Of a stretch of DNA of 64,000 nucleotides, positions 34,296 through 45,745 are shown piece by piece; the first letter of the stretch is position 1; each line of letters starts with the position of its first letter. This DNA is from Pestalotiopsis fici W106-1 (Eukaryota > Ascomycota > Sordariomycetes > Amphisphaeriales > Sporocadaceae), in the NCBI RefSeq assembly GCF_000516985.1, contig NW_006917096.1:1473606-1537605 (forward strand), in the 5' to 3' direction. Both the position numbers and the translations under genes were made by a program. The notes below the pieces were generated by a model. The model did not search any database. It was not told the origin of the DNA and was given only the letters and a program-made list of their open reading frames with translations.

Positions 34296-35697
34296 TGTAA
34301 TATGCGTCCAAATAGGTATGCTCACAGAATGGCGTCTTATAAGGTGAGGTTATAACCCATGAGGAAGTTGCCAGCCCAACGTTAGACAAATCCGGTTGTC
34401 TATTGTCCTGGTCTTGAGGACTCCTTTTTGGGAAGAAAAGAAAAAAAAAAGGACTTTAGAAAATCAAGTTGATCGAGTCAACAGGAATCCGTAAACCGAC
34501 GGAGGTGTCTGCCCAGAAAACAGCACAGAAATGCACATGCACCGTTGGGCAATTCGAAGAGAGAAAGTTTTCCCAGGTGGTCGACACGGCACTCGTCCGG
34601 GCAGCAGGGTGGCGTCAAGCAGGCGGGTGCAGGGGTAAGTCGACGACGAAGTTATCGGGATGGCGTTCGAGTGAGACAAGTGGACGGGATGGATGAGAAG
34701 AGAAACGGCAACGGGAAGTATAATACGCGGGAATGGGAGAAAAGAACAGGGATGAAGAAGGAGAAGCTGAAAATAAAAGAATAGAACTGCAACCCGCAAG
34801 ACTTGCACAACGACGAAAAGACGATAGTGGGTGGCATCTTGTTGGAAGAGAGGCAGGAGACATATGTAAGTGGTCTACATTCTGAGCTGGTTGGTGGGCG
34901 TGCACCCAAGAGGCACTTGCATTCGACGATGCAGACGGCTTTTCTTTTTCTGGACTCGACCAAGAGCGGATAGCAACAGCAGAATTTGCGCCATGAGGGC
35001 ACGATACAGCCCAGTACAGCCCAGCCCAGTACAGCCCAGCACTGCACAGCACAGCAATGGCAGTAAGAGGCCCAGAGAGAAGCCAGGTGAAGGGGGCGGA
35101 TTGGTATACAAAGTGGGCCATTGACGTTGGACACAAGAGAAACGGCGTCTAATACCATGGACCAAATAGTGAAGGCTCCATTCCATCCCAAAAACTCACC
35201 CAGTCGAGCCAATCTGGCTGGCCCGCGAAGTCTTTAATGTCCGGTCTAGCGCGGCAGCATCAGGGACCAGGGATCAGGTTAAGTTACCTAAAGTAGGTAG
35301 AGCACAGAAGAAAGAAGCCACAAGGCACGGGGCACAGACTGCCACAAGGCATAGGTGAAGCCCAAGATCCATTGGATGTATGGAGGATGATCTGGCAGTA
35401 GATCAGATCAACTTGGAGTCTAGGACCCTCACCAATAGTGGACGACTGGTTCCGTCGGGCTCGAGGGGATGAACCAAGTCGTCGTATACTAGCTAGCATC
35501 CTCACTTTCGGGAATGGACAAAAAGAGTCAGCAGGGCCGGCGCAAACAGGACTGGTAAGGCTGCCAGTGTTTGGTCGATTGGGGTCGTGGACCGGCGCTC
35601 CTGGAGCCCGCCTTTTGGTGACACCTCCAGCATTTCCGATACACTGGGCGGGTTGGCGGGCTGTTGGGTCGGGGTCGGTATCGTGGGCATATCAGGA

Positions 35698-35717
35698 TAC
35701 TACTACTACTACTACTA
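35698..35717. repeat. (TAC)n microsatellite
   Basis: About six and a half perfect TAC units in non-coding sequence. Confidence 0.9.
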
Positions 35718-37443
35718 TCCGGGGAGCTAATAGAGGAAAGAACATTGGAAAGTTGAGCTTATTTTCTCATAGTCTCCACTTGTTGCGAAGCAGTGAGTTT
35801 CAGGCGACTTCGCCGGTCTACTACTAGTCGATTAGCTCCCGTGAGAAAACCCGAACTGAAAGACCAGGGCCGCTGTCCTGAGACCAGGGATGAGGTGAAT
35901 GAATGGTTGGTTGGTTGAAAAAGTGTGTGCTAGAGCCCAGAAGTGTCGTGTGAGCCAGGTGAGAACATTGTAGGTACTAGGTAACGAGGTGAAGTGTTGG
36001 ATACGAACACCCAGGTAGGGGCATTGAAAGCGGAACTTACAACGGCAATAGCCATCTGCAGTAATAGGGGGGAGGCTCTGGCTCTCGGCGGGGTCCCACA
36101 GTCCAAAGTTCCGAAAGTTCCAAACGCCGAGTTGTGCAAGAAGAGTGTGGTTGTGGAAACAGGACATGGTAGAAGACATTCCCATCGTTGGTCATGATAT
36201 TTTGACGGTCTTTCTTGTTTCGTCACGGGTGAGAGAAATGGGAGGTCTGTGATTGGCAGAGGGTATGTAGTTCTTTCCTCGAGAGTTGTCTTTCATTAGT
36301 GTCTAGTGTCCACCATCCGCCCGTCCGTCACTGCCCATATTAATGCAACCTGGTGTTTGTATGGGCGTTCATGGCTTGTATCACTAATCAGTCAATTATA
36401 CACACACACAGCTCACTTCTGCCGCGATATCATGGTTGTCGCTATGAGAACCGTCTATGGAATAGTTTTGGCTTGCTGGGCTCAAATTTTGAATTTTGGA
36501 CGGGGGTTTCTTCTTCTTCTGCCTCCGACATCTGGACTCTGGTAAGGCACAAGACTAGAACCGGGGAACCCTGCCTATAAGTCGATCTCACCAATCTTGG
36601 CTTGCCATTCCGACAAAGGAGGAAAAGGGTAGCGCGGCCCCGCTTCATCCATTCCATGGGATAGTTTTCCGTAGATCCCATGGATCCATTCACTTGATCC
36701 ATCATCAACAACATCCCCATCATCATCATCGTCCACATTTCCCCGATGACTTCTGTATCCACTTCCATAACTTATTTAGTGACACTAGACACCTAGGTCT
36801 ATGTACTACTTTATCATTCATTACCCGCCGGTGAAAAGTCGATACCCGCCTGGCAACTTGACTTGTTCTTCATGGAGTCTAGTCCGCCATGTGCCTGAAA
36901 TCCTTTTCCGCGCGGATCAAACGCTGGCCGCGTTTCTGGGACTTGTAATTGGGGGATGGGAAGGCTGTACCTGTCTAATGAGTGAAAGCCCATGTAGGCA
37001 ATAACGCCCAGCACGGTGGACAAAGTGGTGGGCGCTTCAATTGCTCTACATAGTACAGGATTTTCGACTACTAAGAACTTAGTGAGCAGTTCGACGTAAT
37101 ATGATTTGCTTCGGGCTACTGCAGACTACTGCACCCAACCACTTCAATGTTACCTACTTACCTATCTAGCTACTAGCAAGTAGCCACCAGGTTGGCATAC
37201 TTCTCTGGACCTATCTTTGCTGGGAAATCAGATCTCTATCTAAAGTAGCCATATCTTGGCACCATGTGCGACTGTTGTAACTTGCAGTACGTGCCTCCTC
37301 GTTTTCACGTCTATAGCTTCAGCTGCAATGATTTGCCCAGAAACTCGTGGAACCTCGAGGCCGCATGTCTGTGCTACCTGAGTGTCAGTCGAATCTAGTT
37401 GATGCTCAGACATTGATCTTGTATAAGCCGACATAGTCCCGTC

Positions 37444-37463
37444 TTTTTTTTTTTTTTTTTTTT
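37444..37463. repeat. Homopolymer T20
   Basis: Twenty consecutive T in non-coding sequence. The length may be subject to sequencing error. Confidence 0.9.
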
Positions 37464-39101
37464 GGGAACGAGCCACGTGCGTTCGTCGGCCCGGTAAGTG
37501 GGCTTACTTACACCCACTTGCTCGAGGTCCTTTGCGGCTTTTCACTCTTGGGAGAGGTGGGAAAATTTGACTCAAGAGAGCCTCAGCTTTCCTTGATCAA
37601 CTGACATAACTTCCACGTCTTTCTCGGAGATCCTCTTTCGGGGGATCGACTTCACACAAGACGTATACCCGTTGCGGATACCATAACGGAGGTTTCAGTT
37701 TACTATTTCTCTATTATGCAGCTGAGGATTGTTGTTTTTTCTTTTCTCTCCCACCTCCCGTTACTGTCGGACTCGATGCGACAAGAAAGTGAGTAGCTCT
37801 ATTTTGTCTCCATCTCAGGCTCCGACAGCACTATCGAGACCAGTACCTTGGGTGTATTCTAGCCTTGGTACTCCGCTCCAGGAGCAGGCATTGTAGGTTA
37901 TCCTATCCTTGACATATATTGACTCTAAGTGATCAGCACCAGGTTCGTGGTGTATCATTATGCCTTGCATGCTTCTCTATCGGACTCATCCTTGCCCGTC
38001 AAACGGACTTGGTCAGACATCCTGACATCTTGGGTTTCTTCCTCGACCTAGGGCAGGATGAGCCGCCAAAAGCACGTCATAGAATATGCACTTTTTAACC
38101 AACTGCCTGCCGAGACACATACATGGAGAGTTTCTTTTGCTGTTTGCAAATTGCTACGTAAACTTGTCAATCTTTGCCTTGGTTTGTTCTCACCATTGTC
38201 CGCAATTTGTCATGTCAATATCGTTATTCGGGTATTGCTTCTTCCTGCAGAGGTCTAGAACGCCGCATGCCCACCCTTTCTTTTTCGAATCTTGTTTTTC
38301 TTGCTTTTTCCTCCTGAACCTGCCATGACATGCAGGTGGAAGAGTGAACCACTCAAAGCGCCAATACCCTCAATAGAAAAAAAGGCGAATACTGATTGTA
38401 CTACCTGATCATGCAACACGCGAACTTTTCTCGATGATAAAAGGGGGTCAACGGACGGAAACCCACGTTGAGCCACGCCAGTCCTCGCGGGAGGCCGCAT
38501 CCAGTCTTTCTCTAGCTCCCGTCTGCCCACATGGGGAGATTCAAACGTGAAAGGTATCAATGCTTCTTGGGACAGCACGGACAATGTTTCCAGATGTTTT
38601 TCTCAAGTCTCAACCCTGGGAAGTCGAAGTATCTGTAATTCATTGTATTTGGTCTAGACCCAAGATTGATGGGACTGTTAATAAATATCCAAACGATTCT
38701 GACATATCACACAAACACAAGACTGTTTGATGATTTGCTTGTGCTACCTTGCAAGGAAAAGCCAGTTGACCGATGGAGTCTCGGACTCCCGAAAGCGGTC
38801 AGTAACAAACAGAGTTCATCATAGAAAAAATGTCCAGGGTCATTAGATTTTGATGGTTCCCGCGAGCAATAACGGGCGTTCTGTATTTGCCGAAACACGT
38901 TGCGTGCTAAATTAACATTTCCAGAAGCACTTCTGCAGCAAGAATAAGCAATATGTGCTTCCCAAAATGGGACAAGACTGCTGTACATCTCTTAGTAGTA
39001 CCAGAAAAACAAAAACAAACTAGTTCTTGTCTTGTCTCAATAAGACAGTGACCCCTGTTTGACTTTTTTTCTGTATCGTTTTTGGTAATTTGATGATTCA
39101 A

Positions 39102-39380
39102 CTACTCTGTATGAAAACTGGGGGGATTTCTGCAAGACTGGACGTCCATCATGCTTGTCATGCTGCCCCGGTCGATGTCAAGAATTGTATCGTTGTCAGC
39201 AAGCCCAATGCCCATCTCAGGAGGATTCATTCGATTTGTTTCGCGCTTCAAATTGACGTTCCTTGACATGGCTGGGGAAATCTTCCCGGCATCCATGCTT
39301 TGAGCGGTAGAGACCCCTCTTCCAAGCCTCCATGATTTATGCTGCCCAATGGAGCCGATTGCAGCAAAGATCGGGATCAA
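39102..39380 (-). pseudogene. Possible orphan terminal exon or gene fragment
   Basis: This minus-strand frame has a protein-like composition (ELIPIFAAIGSIGQHKSW, then polar residues and MGIGLADNDTILDIDRG) and fairly normal codons. It is preceded by an acceptor-like CTGATATCTGCAG just upstream of the frame. I found no upstream exons, and the product matches nothing I know. It could be a decayed gene end or chance. Confidence 0.2.
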
Positions 39381-39802
39381 TTCCTGCAGATATCAGAATG
39401 GGTAAACCCTGCACCTCACAGAGGCTATCAAGATTACTGTAAAGGTATTCGAAAAGATGGCTTCAGAACAGATCGCTGCGCTTCATCAAGACATGGCAAG
39501 TTTGGTTTATGTTATATTTGTTGGTCGTTGGTATGCTTCCTAGACTGAGGTCATGTGCCTATTCCTGCCTGCCTTTCTGGCCAATCTCATGGCAATGAAT
39601 ACATACCATATACCAGAGTTGCCACTAACACTATATCCCTTATTAGAGACAACATTACCCCTGGCCCTCTTGCCTAACTCTTACCCAGATGATCGAGCAA
39701 GAGATTTGGCTGACTGATATACCGATACAGTCAGAACAAGTGAATGTGATTTTAATCGTTGACAATGTAGTTCGATCAAAGTTGTCCAAATGCACCTGCT
39801 CA

Positions 39803-41419
39803 TTACCAAGAACTACCGCCCCATCTGGCACGGTTCGCCCTTTCATACTCCCTCTCGCTATATTCGTTGTTCCACTGGTCTCTCATGGTGCCAATGTCAA
39901 CCTCGCTCCGAGTGCTCTGGCCAGGGATGCGTCGTCCGGAAAAGTGAATGCTCATATGGTCGAGGTAGCCCTTGATGCGGCCACCGCCCAAGAACTTGAT
40001 CCAGCCCTGGTTGGAGTCACCGTAGATAATCTCGCCCTCGCCAGTCTCGCGGCCGCGCCAACTGTATGGCAGGGCCTCGTACGACGATTCATACGGCCGG
40101 ACGTCGAAGCGCAGCACGCCCTCGTAGACGCCCAGCTCGAATTGGCCCCAGAGCTGGTCGCCTGCCAGCGTGAGCACGAGGCTCAGGTCGTCGCCCAGTC
40201 GTGGCCACTGCTCGCTGACGTCGGCGGACTCGATCTCATAGCGGCCGTTGAGGAGGCCTAGCTTGGCTAAAGGTCCGTCATCGTCGTCGCTGGAACCTAG
40301 GGAGCCGTCACGGCCGTACTCGGAATAGGGAGGCGGCGGCTCGTCGTCGTCATCATTATCGTCATTATCATCCTCGCTGTCATAGTCACCATAGCCATAA
40401 GGTTCATAATTCTGCGAGGCAAAGGAATGACCGTGGCCACCATAAGCTGGGAAACCTCCGCCTCGTCGAGCTGTCTGTTTGGTTCGTGGTCGTGGAGGAT
40501 CGGTAGCGGCAGCAGCGGAGGCAGTACCACCACGACCGGAGCCTTGCGATAGACCGCCTCGGCGAGCTGTTTGCTTGGGTCGGGATTGTGCTGGGCTCGA
40601 AGCAGAAGTAGCAGCAGCATCCCAGTTTGCAGACGGCTGCGAAGAGTTCGCAGCAGTTTTTGGGGCAGTTTTTGCTTTGGGCGCGGCTTTTGCCGGCGTC
40701 TTCTTCTCCTTTGGTGTAGCTTTTGACACGGGTTTCTTCTCCTTGGGCGCAGGAGTCGCCTTGGTCGTCTTGGGGGGTGCAGCAGTTGTCTTGGTCGTCT
40801 TGGGAGTAGGCTTTGCCTTTGGGCTCTCCTTGACGGGTTTGGAAGTAGCAGCAGCAGCCTTTGTGGTCTTTGCAGCGCTGGCCGTAGCCGTCTTGGTCTT
40901 CTTGGCCGTGGTGCTCTGAGAGGCAGATGAGTTACTTGCGGACATCTTGAAGTCGATGCCACCGACACTGACTGTAACATCCAAGGTCTCGGACGCCTTT
41001 CGCTTTGTGCCCGCAGTAGTCTTCTTCACAGCCGTGGCCTTCTCGGTGGTCTTGGTGACGCCGACCATCTGGCCCTTGGCCTCCTTCTTGGCCTCCCTAT
41101 CCCTCTTGGTCCATTCCTTCTTAAGGTCGGCTTCCAACTTGGTGATGTGAGCCGGAACGCTCAAGTTTCCCGTGTTGGAAGCATCGAACAGCCGCTTGAA
41201 GGCGACCGACTTGGTCTTGGATGGCTGCAGGCCGTAGTGGATCAGCTGCGCTTCGTACCAATGTGCCGGCTTGTCCTTGCTGCTGCCGGAGCTTGCAAAG
41301 TGCTCCTTCAGCTCCGACGTGGTAGCACGGCGATGCCGATTGTTTCCGGATGACTCAGCGTAGAAGTCACCGTTCGCTGAAGCGAAGCGTTCAACAACCA
41401 CTGGGGCAGTCGTAGACAT
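39803..41419 (-). CDS. Basic nuclear-type protein with two histone-H3-tail-like motifs
   Basis: A single exon of 538 residues. The N-terminal part (about 30-120) is helical and charged, containing HWYEAQLIHYGLQPSKTKSV. Residues about 120-270 form a Lys/Ala/Pro/Thr tail very like the C-terminal tail of linker histone H1. Two short motifs follow: RPKQTARRGG at 280-289 and RTKQTARRGG at 312-321. The second reproduces residues 2-8 of histone H3 (RTKQTAR) exactly. Then come an acidic Asp run at about 350 and a C-terminal folded region of about 160 residues (LNGRYEIESADVSEQWPRLG, GVLRFDVRPYESSYEALPYS, GRIKGYLDHMSIHFSGRRIP). I do not know a named family for that region. The start is the first ATG in frame; a GTG 17 codons earlier is unlikely. 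Nuclear or chromatin location is inferred from composition only. Confidence 0.85.
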   Translation of the reverse strand: MSTTAPVVVERFASANGDFYAESSGNNRHRRATTSELKEHFASSGSSKDKPAHWYEAQLIHYGLQPSKTKSVAFKRLFDASNTGNLSVPAHITKLEADLKKEWTKRDREAKKEAKGQMVGVTKTTEKATAVKKTTAGTKRKASETLDVTVSVGGIDFKMSASNSSASQSTTAKKTKTATASAAKTTKAAAATSKPVKESPKAKPTPKTTKTTAAPPKTTKATPAPKEKKPVSKATPKEKKTPAKAAPKAKTAPKTAANSSQPSANWDAAATSASSPAQSRPKQTARRGGLSQGSGRGGTASAAAATDPPRPRTKQTARRGGGFPAYGGHGHSFASQNYEPYGYGDYDSEDDNDDNDDDDEPPPPYSEYGRDGSLGSSDDDDGPLAKLGLLNGRYEIESADVSEQWPRLGDDLSLVLTLAGDQLWGQFELGVYEGVLRFDVRPYESSYEALPYSWRGRETGEGEIIYGDSNQGWIKFLGGGRIKGYLDHMSIHFSGRRIPGQSTRSEVDIGTMRDQWNNEYSEREYERANRARWGGSSW

Positions 41420-42172
41420 CGTTGACGAATAAGTGCGTGCAAAATCAATGTGATGACCAACAATGTCCACTTGACTGAGAGATGAAGCAGTGTAAACGAG
41501 AGTGCAAAAGCTGCCATTCAGTCAAGGTTGAGATATGGGCGATCATTAAGCAATGGAGCCCAAGGTTCAAGGTTGTGTGGACTGAGGTGGGGGGTGGGGA
41601 CCGATCTCGTTTGCACACCCAAGTTCTCTTTGTGCGCGCGTTGCTTTTTCCAGAGGACGACTGCTCACAAGAGGGATTCAATTAATGAGCCAATTGACGT
41701 GGAAGCATAAATACCAGTCTTGGCCAGTACCCCGATAGCAAGTGACTTGGCTGTCGGTTTTGAGAGGTCTGTCTGTCATCTTTTTCATTTCCGTTTCTTT
41801 ATAACATAACGTTTAGGGAATCTTTGGGGAACATTGGAGGATTTTGCATACAGATACCAATCCTGGGAAACCCTGGACCATCTGCGGTTTGACTATATTG
41901 TCTTGATTAGATAATTCCTAGAGCTCTACCATGAGCCCTTGATATGGTTTTTTGTACATCTGACCCTTGACCCAATGTCTAGATCAACACTGCTTTTTTG
42001 ATTGCAACTCCACGCAACCATGCCAATGAGGATAAATGCAACAATCCATCATGAGAGGAGCAAGATCTTTTTTTGTACACGTTGCCCAACGCCTGCCCAA
42101 AGCGCTTATTCTTTTTCGTAATAATAGTACAAGGCTATTCACACAACAATTCGAAAGTCATACCGTTCATAT
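41420..42172. other. Intergenic region between two minus-strand genes
   Basis: It contains the promoter of the H3-motif protein and the 3' UTR of Mge1. No gene was recognised. Confidence 0.5.
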
Positions 42173-42951
42173 CTAGGCGTTCTTGACGACGCCAACCTTG
42201 GCTGCTCTGAGGACACGGCCGTTGAGCTTGAAACCCTTCTGCTGGACGAAGAAGACAGTGCCGTCCTCCTTATCGGGCTGGGGCGTCATGAAAGTTGCTT
42301 CGTGCTCGTTGGGGTTGAACTTCTCGTTTGCAGGGTCGAATCTCTCCAAGCCGTGCTTTGTGAGGGTCTGGAGCATGAGACCCTCGGTCATCTTGACGCC
42401 CTCGTAGAAGCTGGCAAGGTCATCGTTCTTCTTGTCGCTTCCCTCCAGGGCCTTCATCTTCTCTTGGCCCATGGTCAAGGCACGGTCAAGGTTGTCCACG
42501 CTGTCGACAAGGTCCTTTGCGAATTGCTGAATGGCAAAGTTGCGTGCGGACTTTTGGTCTCGTGTAGCTCTTTCCTGGAGGTTTCGGAAGTCTGCAACTG
42601 AGCGAAGGTACTTGTCCTGTAGTCAAAAGAGTCAGTCTGCTGGTTGCTGTGTTTTCATGCTCGGCAAACACGGACCTTCCAGTCAATGACTTCCTTCTCC
42701 TTTGCTTCCAGCTTTTTCTTGAGCTCCTCCTCGGGAGATGCAGGAGCCTCAGCTTCTGTCGCGGGCTTGGCCTCCTCCCCCTCCTTCTTGGCCTCTGTCG
42801 AGTCGCTGTACCATCTCGAGCTCTGGAGCTGTGACCTAGCAAAGTTTATCGGGGCGGGCGCGAACTGTGTCCGGACGGCTGCGCTTGGTGCATATGCTCT
42901 TGTGCTGGAGCGCAGAGCTCTGGTGGATGTAGATAGCACTTGTCTAAACAT
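42173..42951 (-). CDS. MGE1: Mitochondrial GrpE nucleotide-exchange factor Mge1
   Basis: Two exons (42951-42676 and 42616-42173, intron 59 bp, phase 0) encode 239 residues. Residues 1-50 form an Arg/Ser/Ala-rich mitochondrial presequence with WYSDS near its end. An acidic coiled-coil part follows (EEELKKKLEAKEKEVIDWKD), and then the GrpE core: KYLRSVADFRNLQERATRD, DNLDRAL, GVKMTEGLMLQTLTKHGLER, HEATF and GFKLNGRVLRAAKVGV. Mge1 releases ADP from mitochondrial Hsp70 during protein import and folding. It shares a divergent promoter region with RPB3. Confidence 0.96.
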
Positions 42952-43794
42952 GGTGTATGTGTGAAATAGTTGGGCGCAGTGGGTGTTGCGAGGAATAGGA
43001 AAAGAGTCGCGTGCTTGCTGGAGGGAAGATGCGGAAGTGGTTATTATTATCGGGCGGCTGCAAAACGCTCTTACAATCTGGGACCTTCTTCAAATTTTTG
43101 GAAGCTCGGGTCCTATCGGACGGAATCCACCGAGGAGCTATGGCGGACTTACATCGGTCCTCTGTACAACTCTGTAGAACTGACTTTGGATAAAAGAAAT
43201 GAACACATTTTATCAAGATATTAACTGATAATCAAATATATCTCAATAAATCTGTATCTAGGTACATCAAATTTCAATAGCACAATTAACATAAGCTGTT
43301 TCGTGTTGTTTGCGAGTCTCGAGGTCTAGCTTGGCTGAGATACCCGACATGCATGTACTACATGTAACTGGCCAAGCTAGTCATTTGATGCAGCGCCACA
43401 GCGAGATCGCAGCCTCGCATCTTTCCGCCACATCGTCCCGCGCTTGTTGTGGCTATCTTGACCAGCTGCAGCCAGTTTTATTAACCAGTGTGCTTCTATC
43501 GCTACAGTGCTACATCGAGGCGTTCCGTAGTACGTACCTACCTCTCTGTAGCTTTCGATGTTGAACCCACCCCGGCTTGTCTGGACCTTCTAGCTCCCCC
43601 CAAGCATTCTGTCAGCCTCGAGGAATTTCACATTCCAGCCGCGACAACTTCCTTCACCACGCGCGGTGTATTCTCAAATTGTACTCTTTTCCCGACGCCA
43701 ACACCCAAAATTTCCGGCGCATTCTTCATCTCGGACGCGCGAATCTCAACCCCTCTCAATCCCGTGGTTCTTTCCACGACAAAGCCTCGGCGCC
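42952..43794. promoter_or_regulatory. Divergent promoter region, MGE1 / RPB3
   Basis: This 843-bp stretch lies between two divergent housekeeping genes. It includes a nested palindrome at 43326-43380, listed separately. The RPB3 side is CT-rich. Confidence 0.55.
43326..43380. repeat. Inverted repeat with internal palindrome
   Basis: CTAGCTTGGC at 43326-43335 is perfectly complementary to GCCAAGCTAG at 43371-43380, and between them lies the palindrome ACATGCATGT (43348-43357). It could be a protein-binding site or a cruciform-forming sequence. Confidence 0.8.
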
Positions 43795-44928
43795 ATGGAT
43801 TACGATGCGATGGACATGGACATGGACACTTCTGGTCCCTCTGTCAAGATCTCTGAGGTATCCATTCAGTCCGGATATCGTCTTTGTTGTCAGTCGGGCG
43901 GGATCTGACGATATCAAACAGGCAGACAGCACGCACGTCAACTTTGAGCTATCGAATACCGATCTTGCCTTTGCAAATGCCCTGCGCCGCATCATCATGG
44001 CCGAAGTTCCTACCGTCGCCATCGACCTGGTCGAATTCCACGTCAATACTTCAGTCTTAGCCGACGAATTCATTGCGCACCGACTCGGTTTGATTCCCCT
44101 CGACTCCAGAGACATCAAGGATATGATGATGCCTCGGGACTGCGAATGCGACGGACACTGCGACAAGTGCAGCGTTGTTCTGACTCTCCATGCTAAGTGT
44201 ACTGGCGACGAAATTATGAAAGTGCACGCCAATCAGTTTGAGATCAGCCCCGAGCGCGTCAATCAGACGGTTGGAACCCCTGTCATCACCGACCCCGATG
44301 GCCTCGGTCCGTTGATTTGCAAATTGCGTAAAGGTCAAGAGTTGCACATTGAGTGCATTGCCAGAAAGGGCATTGCAAAGGAGCATGCCAAGTGGATGGC
44401 TACTTCTGCGGTCGGCTTTGAATACGATCCTCACAACAAGCTTCACCATCTCGACCTCTGGTACGAGGCCGATCCCGCAGCTGAATGGTGAGCACGACCC
44501 GTAGTAAAAACGCCCTGGTATATCTCTTGTCTAACGTGCAACACAGGCCCAAGAGCAAGTATGCCGACTGGGAGGATCCCCCGCAAGAGGGCGAGCCATT
44601 TGACTACGATGCTCTCCCTGAGAAATTCTATTTCGAGGTCGAGGGCGTTAGTAACCTGGATCCAGATGGCATTATCAAGGAGGGAATTCAAGAACTACAA
44701 GAAAAGCTTGCCCGAATCATGCAGGGACTTGGCGACTCCGAAGGCCTGGATGGACAACAGTATGATGGTCCCCAGAGTCCTGGCGGCGACATGGGCGGCC
44801 CTCCACCGTGGCAAAGCGAAGGTTATACCACCCCATATGGAGGTGGCAATCAGAGTGCCTGGGGCGGTGCTCAAACAGCATATGGCACCACTCCTTACGG
44901 CAATTCCGGTGGAAGCGGTTGGAGCTAA
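43795..44928 (+). CDS. RPB3: RNA polymerase II subunit RPB3
   Basis: Three exons (43795-43857, 43922-44487, 44547-44928; introns 64 and 59 bp) encode 336 residues. The alpha-like dimerisation motif ALRRIIMAEVPTVAID is clear, followed by the Pol II-type insert and the zinc loop C95-x-C97-x3-C101-x2-C104 (CECDGHCDKC). RKGIAKEHAKWMATSAVGFE is typical of fungal Rpb3. RPB3 pairs with RPB11 to start assembly of RNA polymerase II. The last 60 residues are a Gly/Gln/Pro-rich tail, longer than in yeast (318 residues). The start ATG is followed by an Asp/Met-rich stretch, as in other filamentous fungi. Confidence 0.96.
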
Positions 44929-45745
44929 GAGCCGCAAGCATCACAGCATCACTATCCAGCAGTTGAACGGGGATACAGCTGAAAATTTGATGAGCCGAGC
45001 CGGCGCTTACTCATCATGGCATACAGAGGGCGTTTTGGCATTGATTTCAAAAAAGCACAACAATTGCAAAACCATACCCGCACAATGAATGCGCAACTTC
45101 CTTCAAAAAGCGGCTTTCCTCACGGGAGAGCATTTGGAAGGCAATACCAAGGCGAGCATGTTTGCTGTGCGAGACGCACCTAATATATTGGAAACGATAG
45201 GAGACACGCTGGTTATCTACTGCGAGCCTTCATTCTATACGCGATACTAGGAATCTGGAGCATGGTCCAGGAGCGGATATTTTGCTTTGCTGTTTGCATA
45301 CTATAGACGCGCTGTCCAGGGTGCAGGATGGCTAGATCATTTCGACTTGGCCTACGACAATCGAGAAAACAGATACTTTCGTGTGCGGACACTTACATAT
45401 CAAGTACTCGTCTTGAAGCACGCCGGTCTCTTTCTCCTTGGAGGACCAGGATACCTTTGCATCGCATGAATAGAAACAACAATGCATCCATGCAGCCATA
45501 ATCTGATTTTATTGATGCCTGATCTGACCAAAAGACCGCAAAAACGCCCGCGACTAATGCAATGCATGTGCTGAAGAAGATGAAAAGGATCTAGACCACC
45601 AACGCCAATGACCCTGAAAACGGGTATATATGTAAAGCCAACACGCCCTCTTGACATGAACCTTGCGGTGATCCTGTTTGTGACGTGCCTCTCAGTTTTC
45701 CTCCACGTCTACAATCGCGTAATCCCTACCTTGGATATGTATGCC
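44929..45745. other. Convergent 3' intergenic region
   Basis: It lies between the ends of RPB3 and the carrier gene. No gene was recognised. Confidence 0.5.

Larger units (their letters stand above)
34296..39802. other. 5.5-kb gene-poor region with simple repeats
   Basis: No ORF here has a recognisable domain together with intron logic. Simple-sequence tracts include an imperfect CAGCCCAGTA tandem at about 35009-35050, a TAC microsatellite (35698-35717) and a T20 run (37444-37463). One coding-like fragment at 39102-39380 is listed separately. The part next to 34296 must include a promoter for the minus-strand gene. Confidence 0.45.

Noticed and set aside
34652..35212. 186-codon minus-strand ORF
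   Set aside because: Its cysteine- and tryptophan-rich, CAG/CTG-repeat-derived sequence has no domain, and other frames of the same repeat are equally open.
37230..37500. Small minus-strand ORF with a poly-lysine run
   Set aside because: The lysines come from the T20 homopolymer on the plus strand; there is no other coding evidence.
39689..40261. 190-codon plus-strand ORF over the H3-motif gene
   Set aside because: It is antisense to a clearly coding frame with better codon use and domain structure.
44561..45088. 175-codon plus-strand ORF over the end of RPB3
   Set aside because: It is an off-frame shadow of RPB3 exon 3, which has the correct zinc-protein tail and stop.
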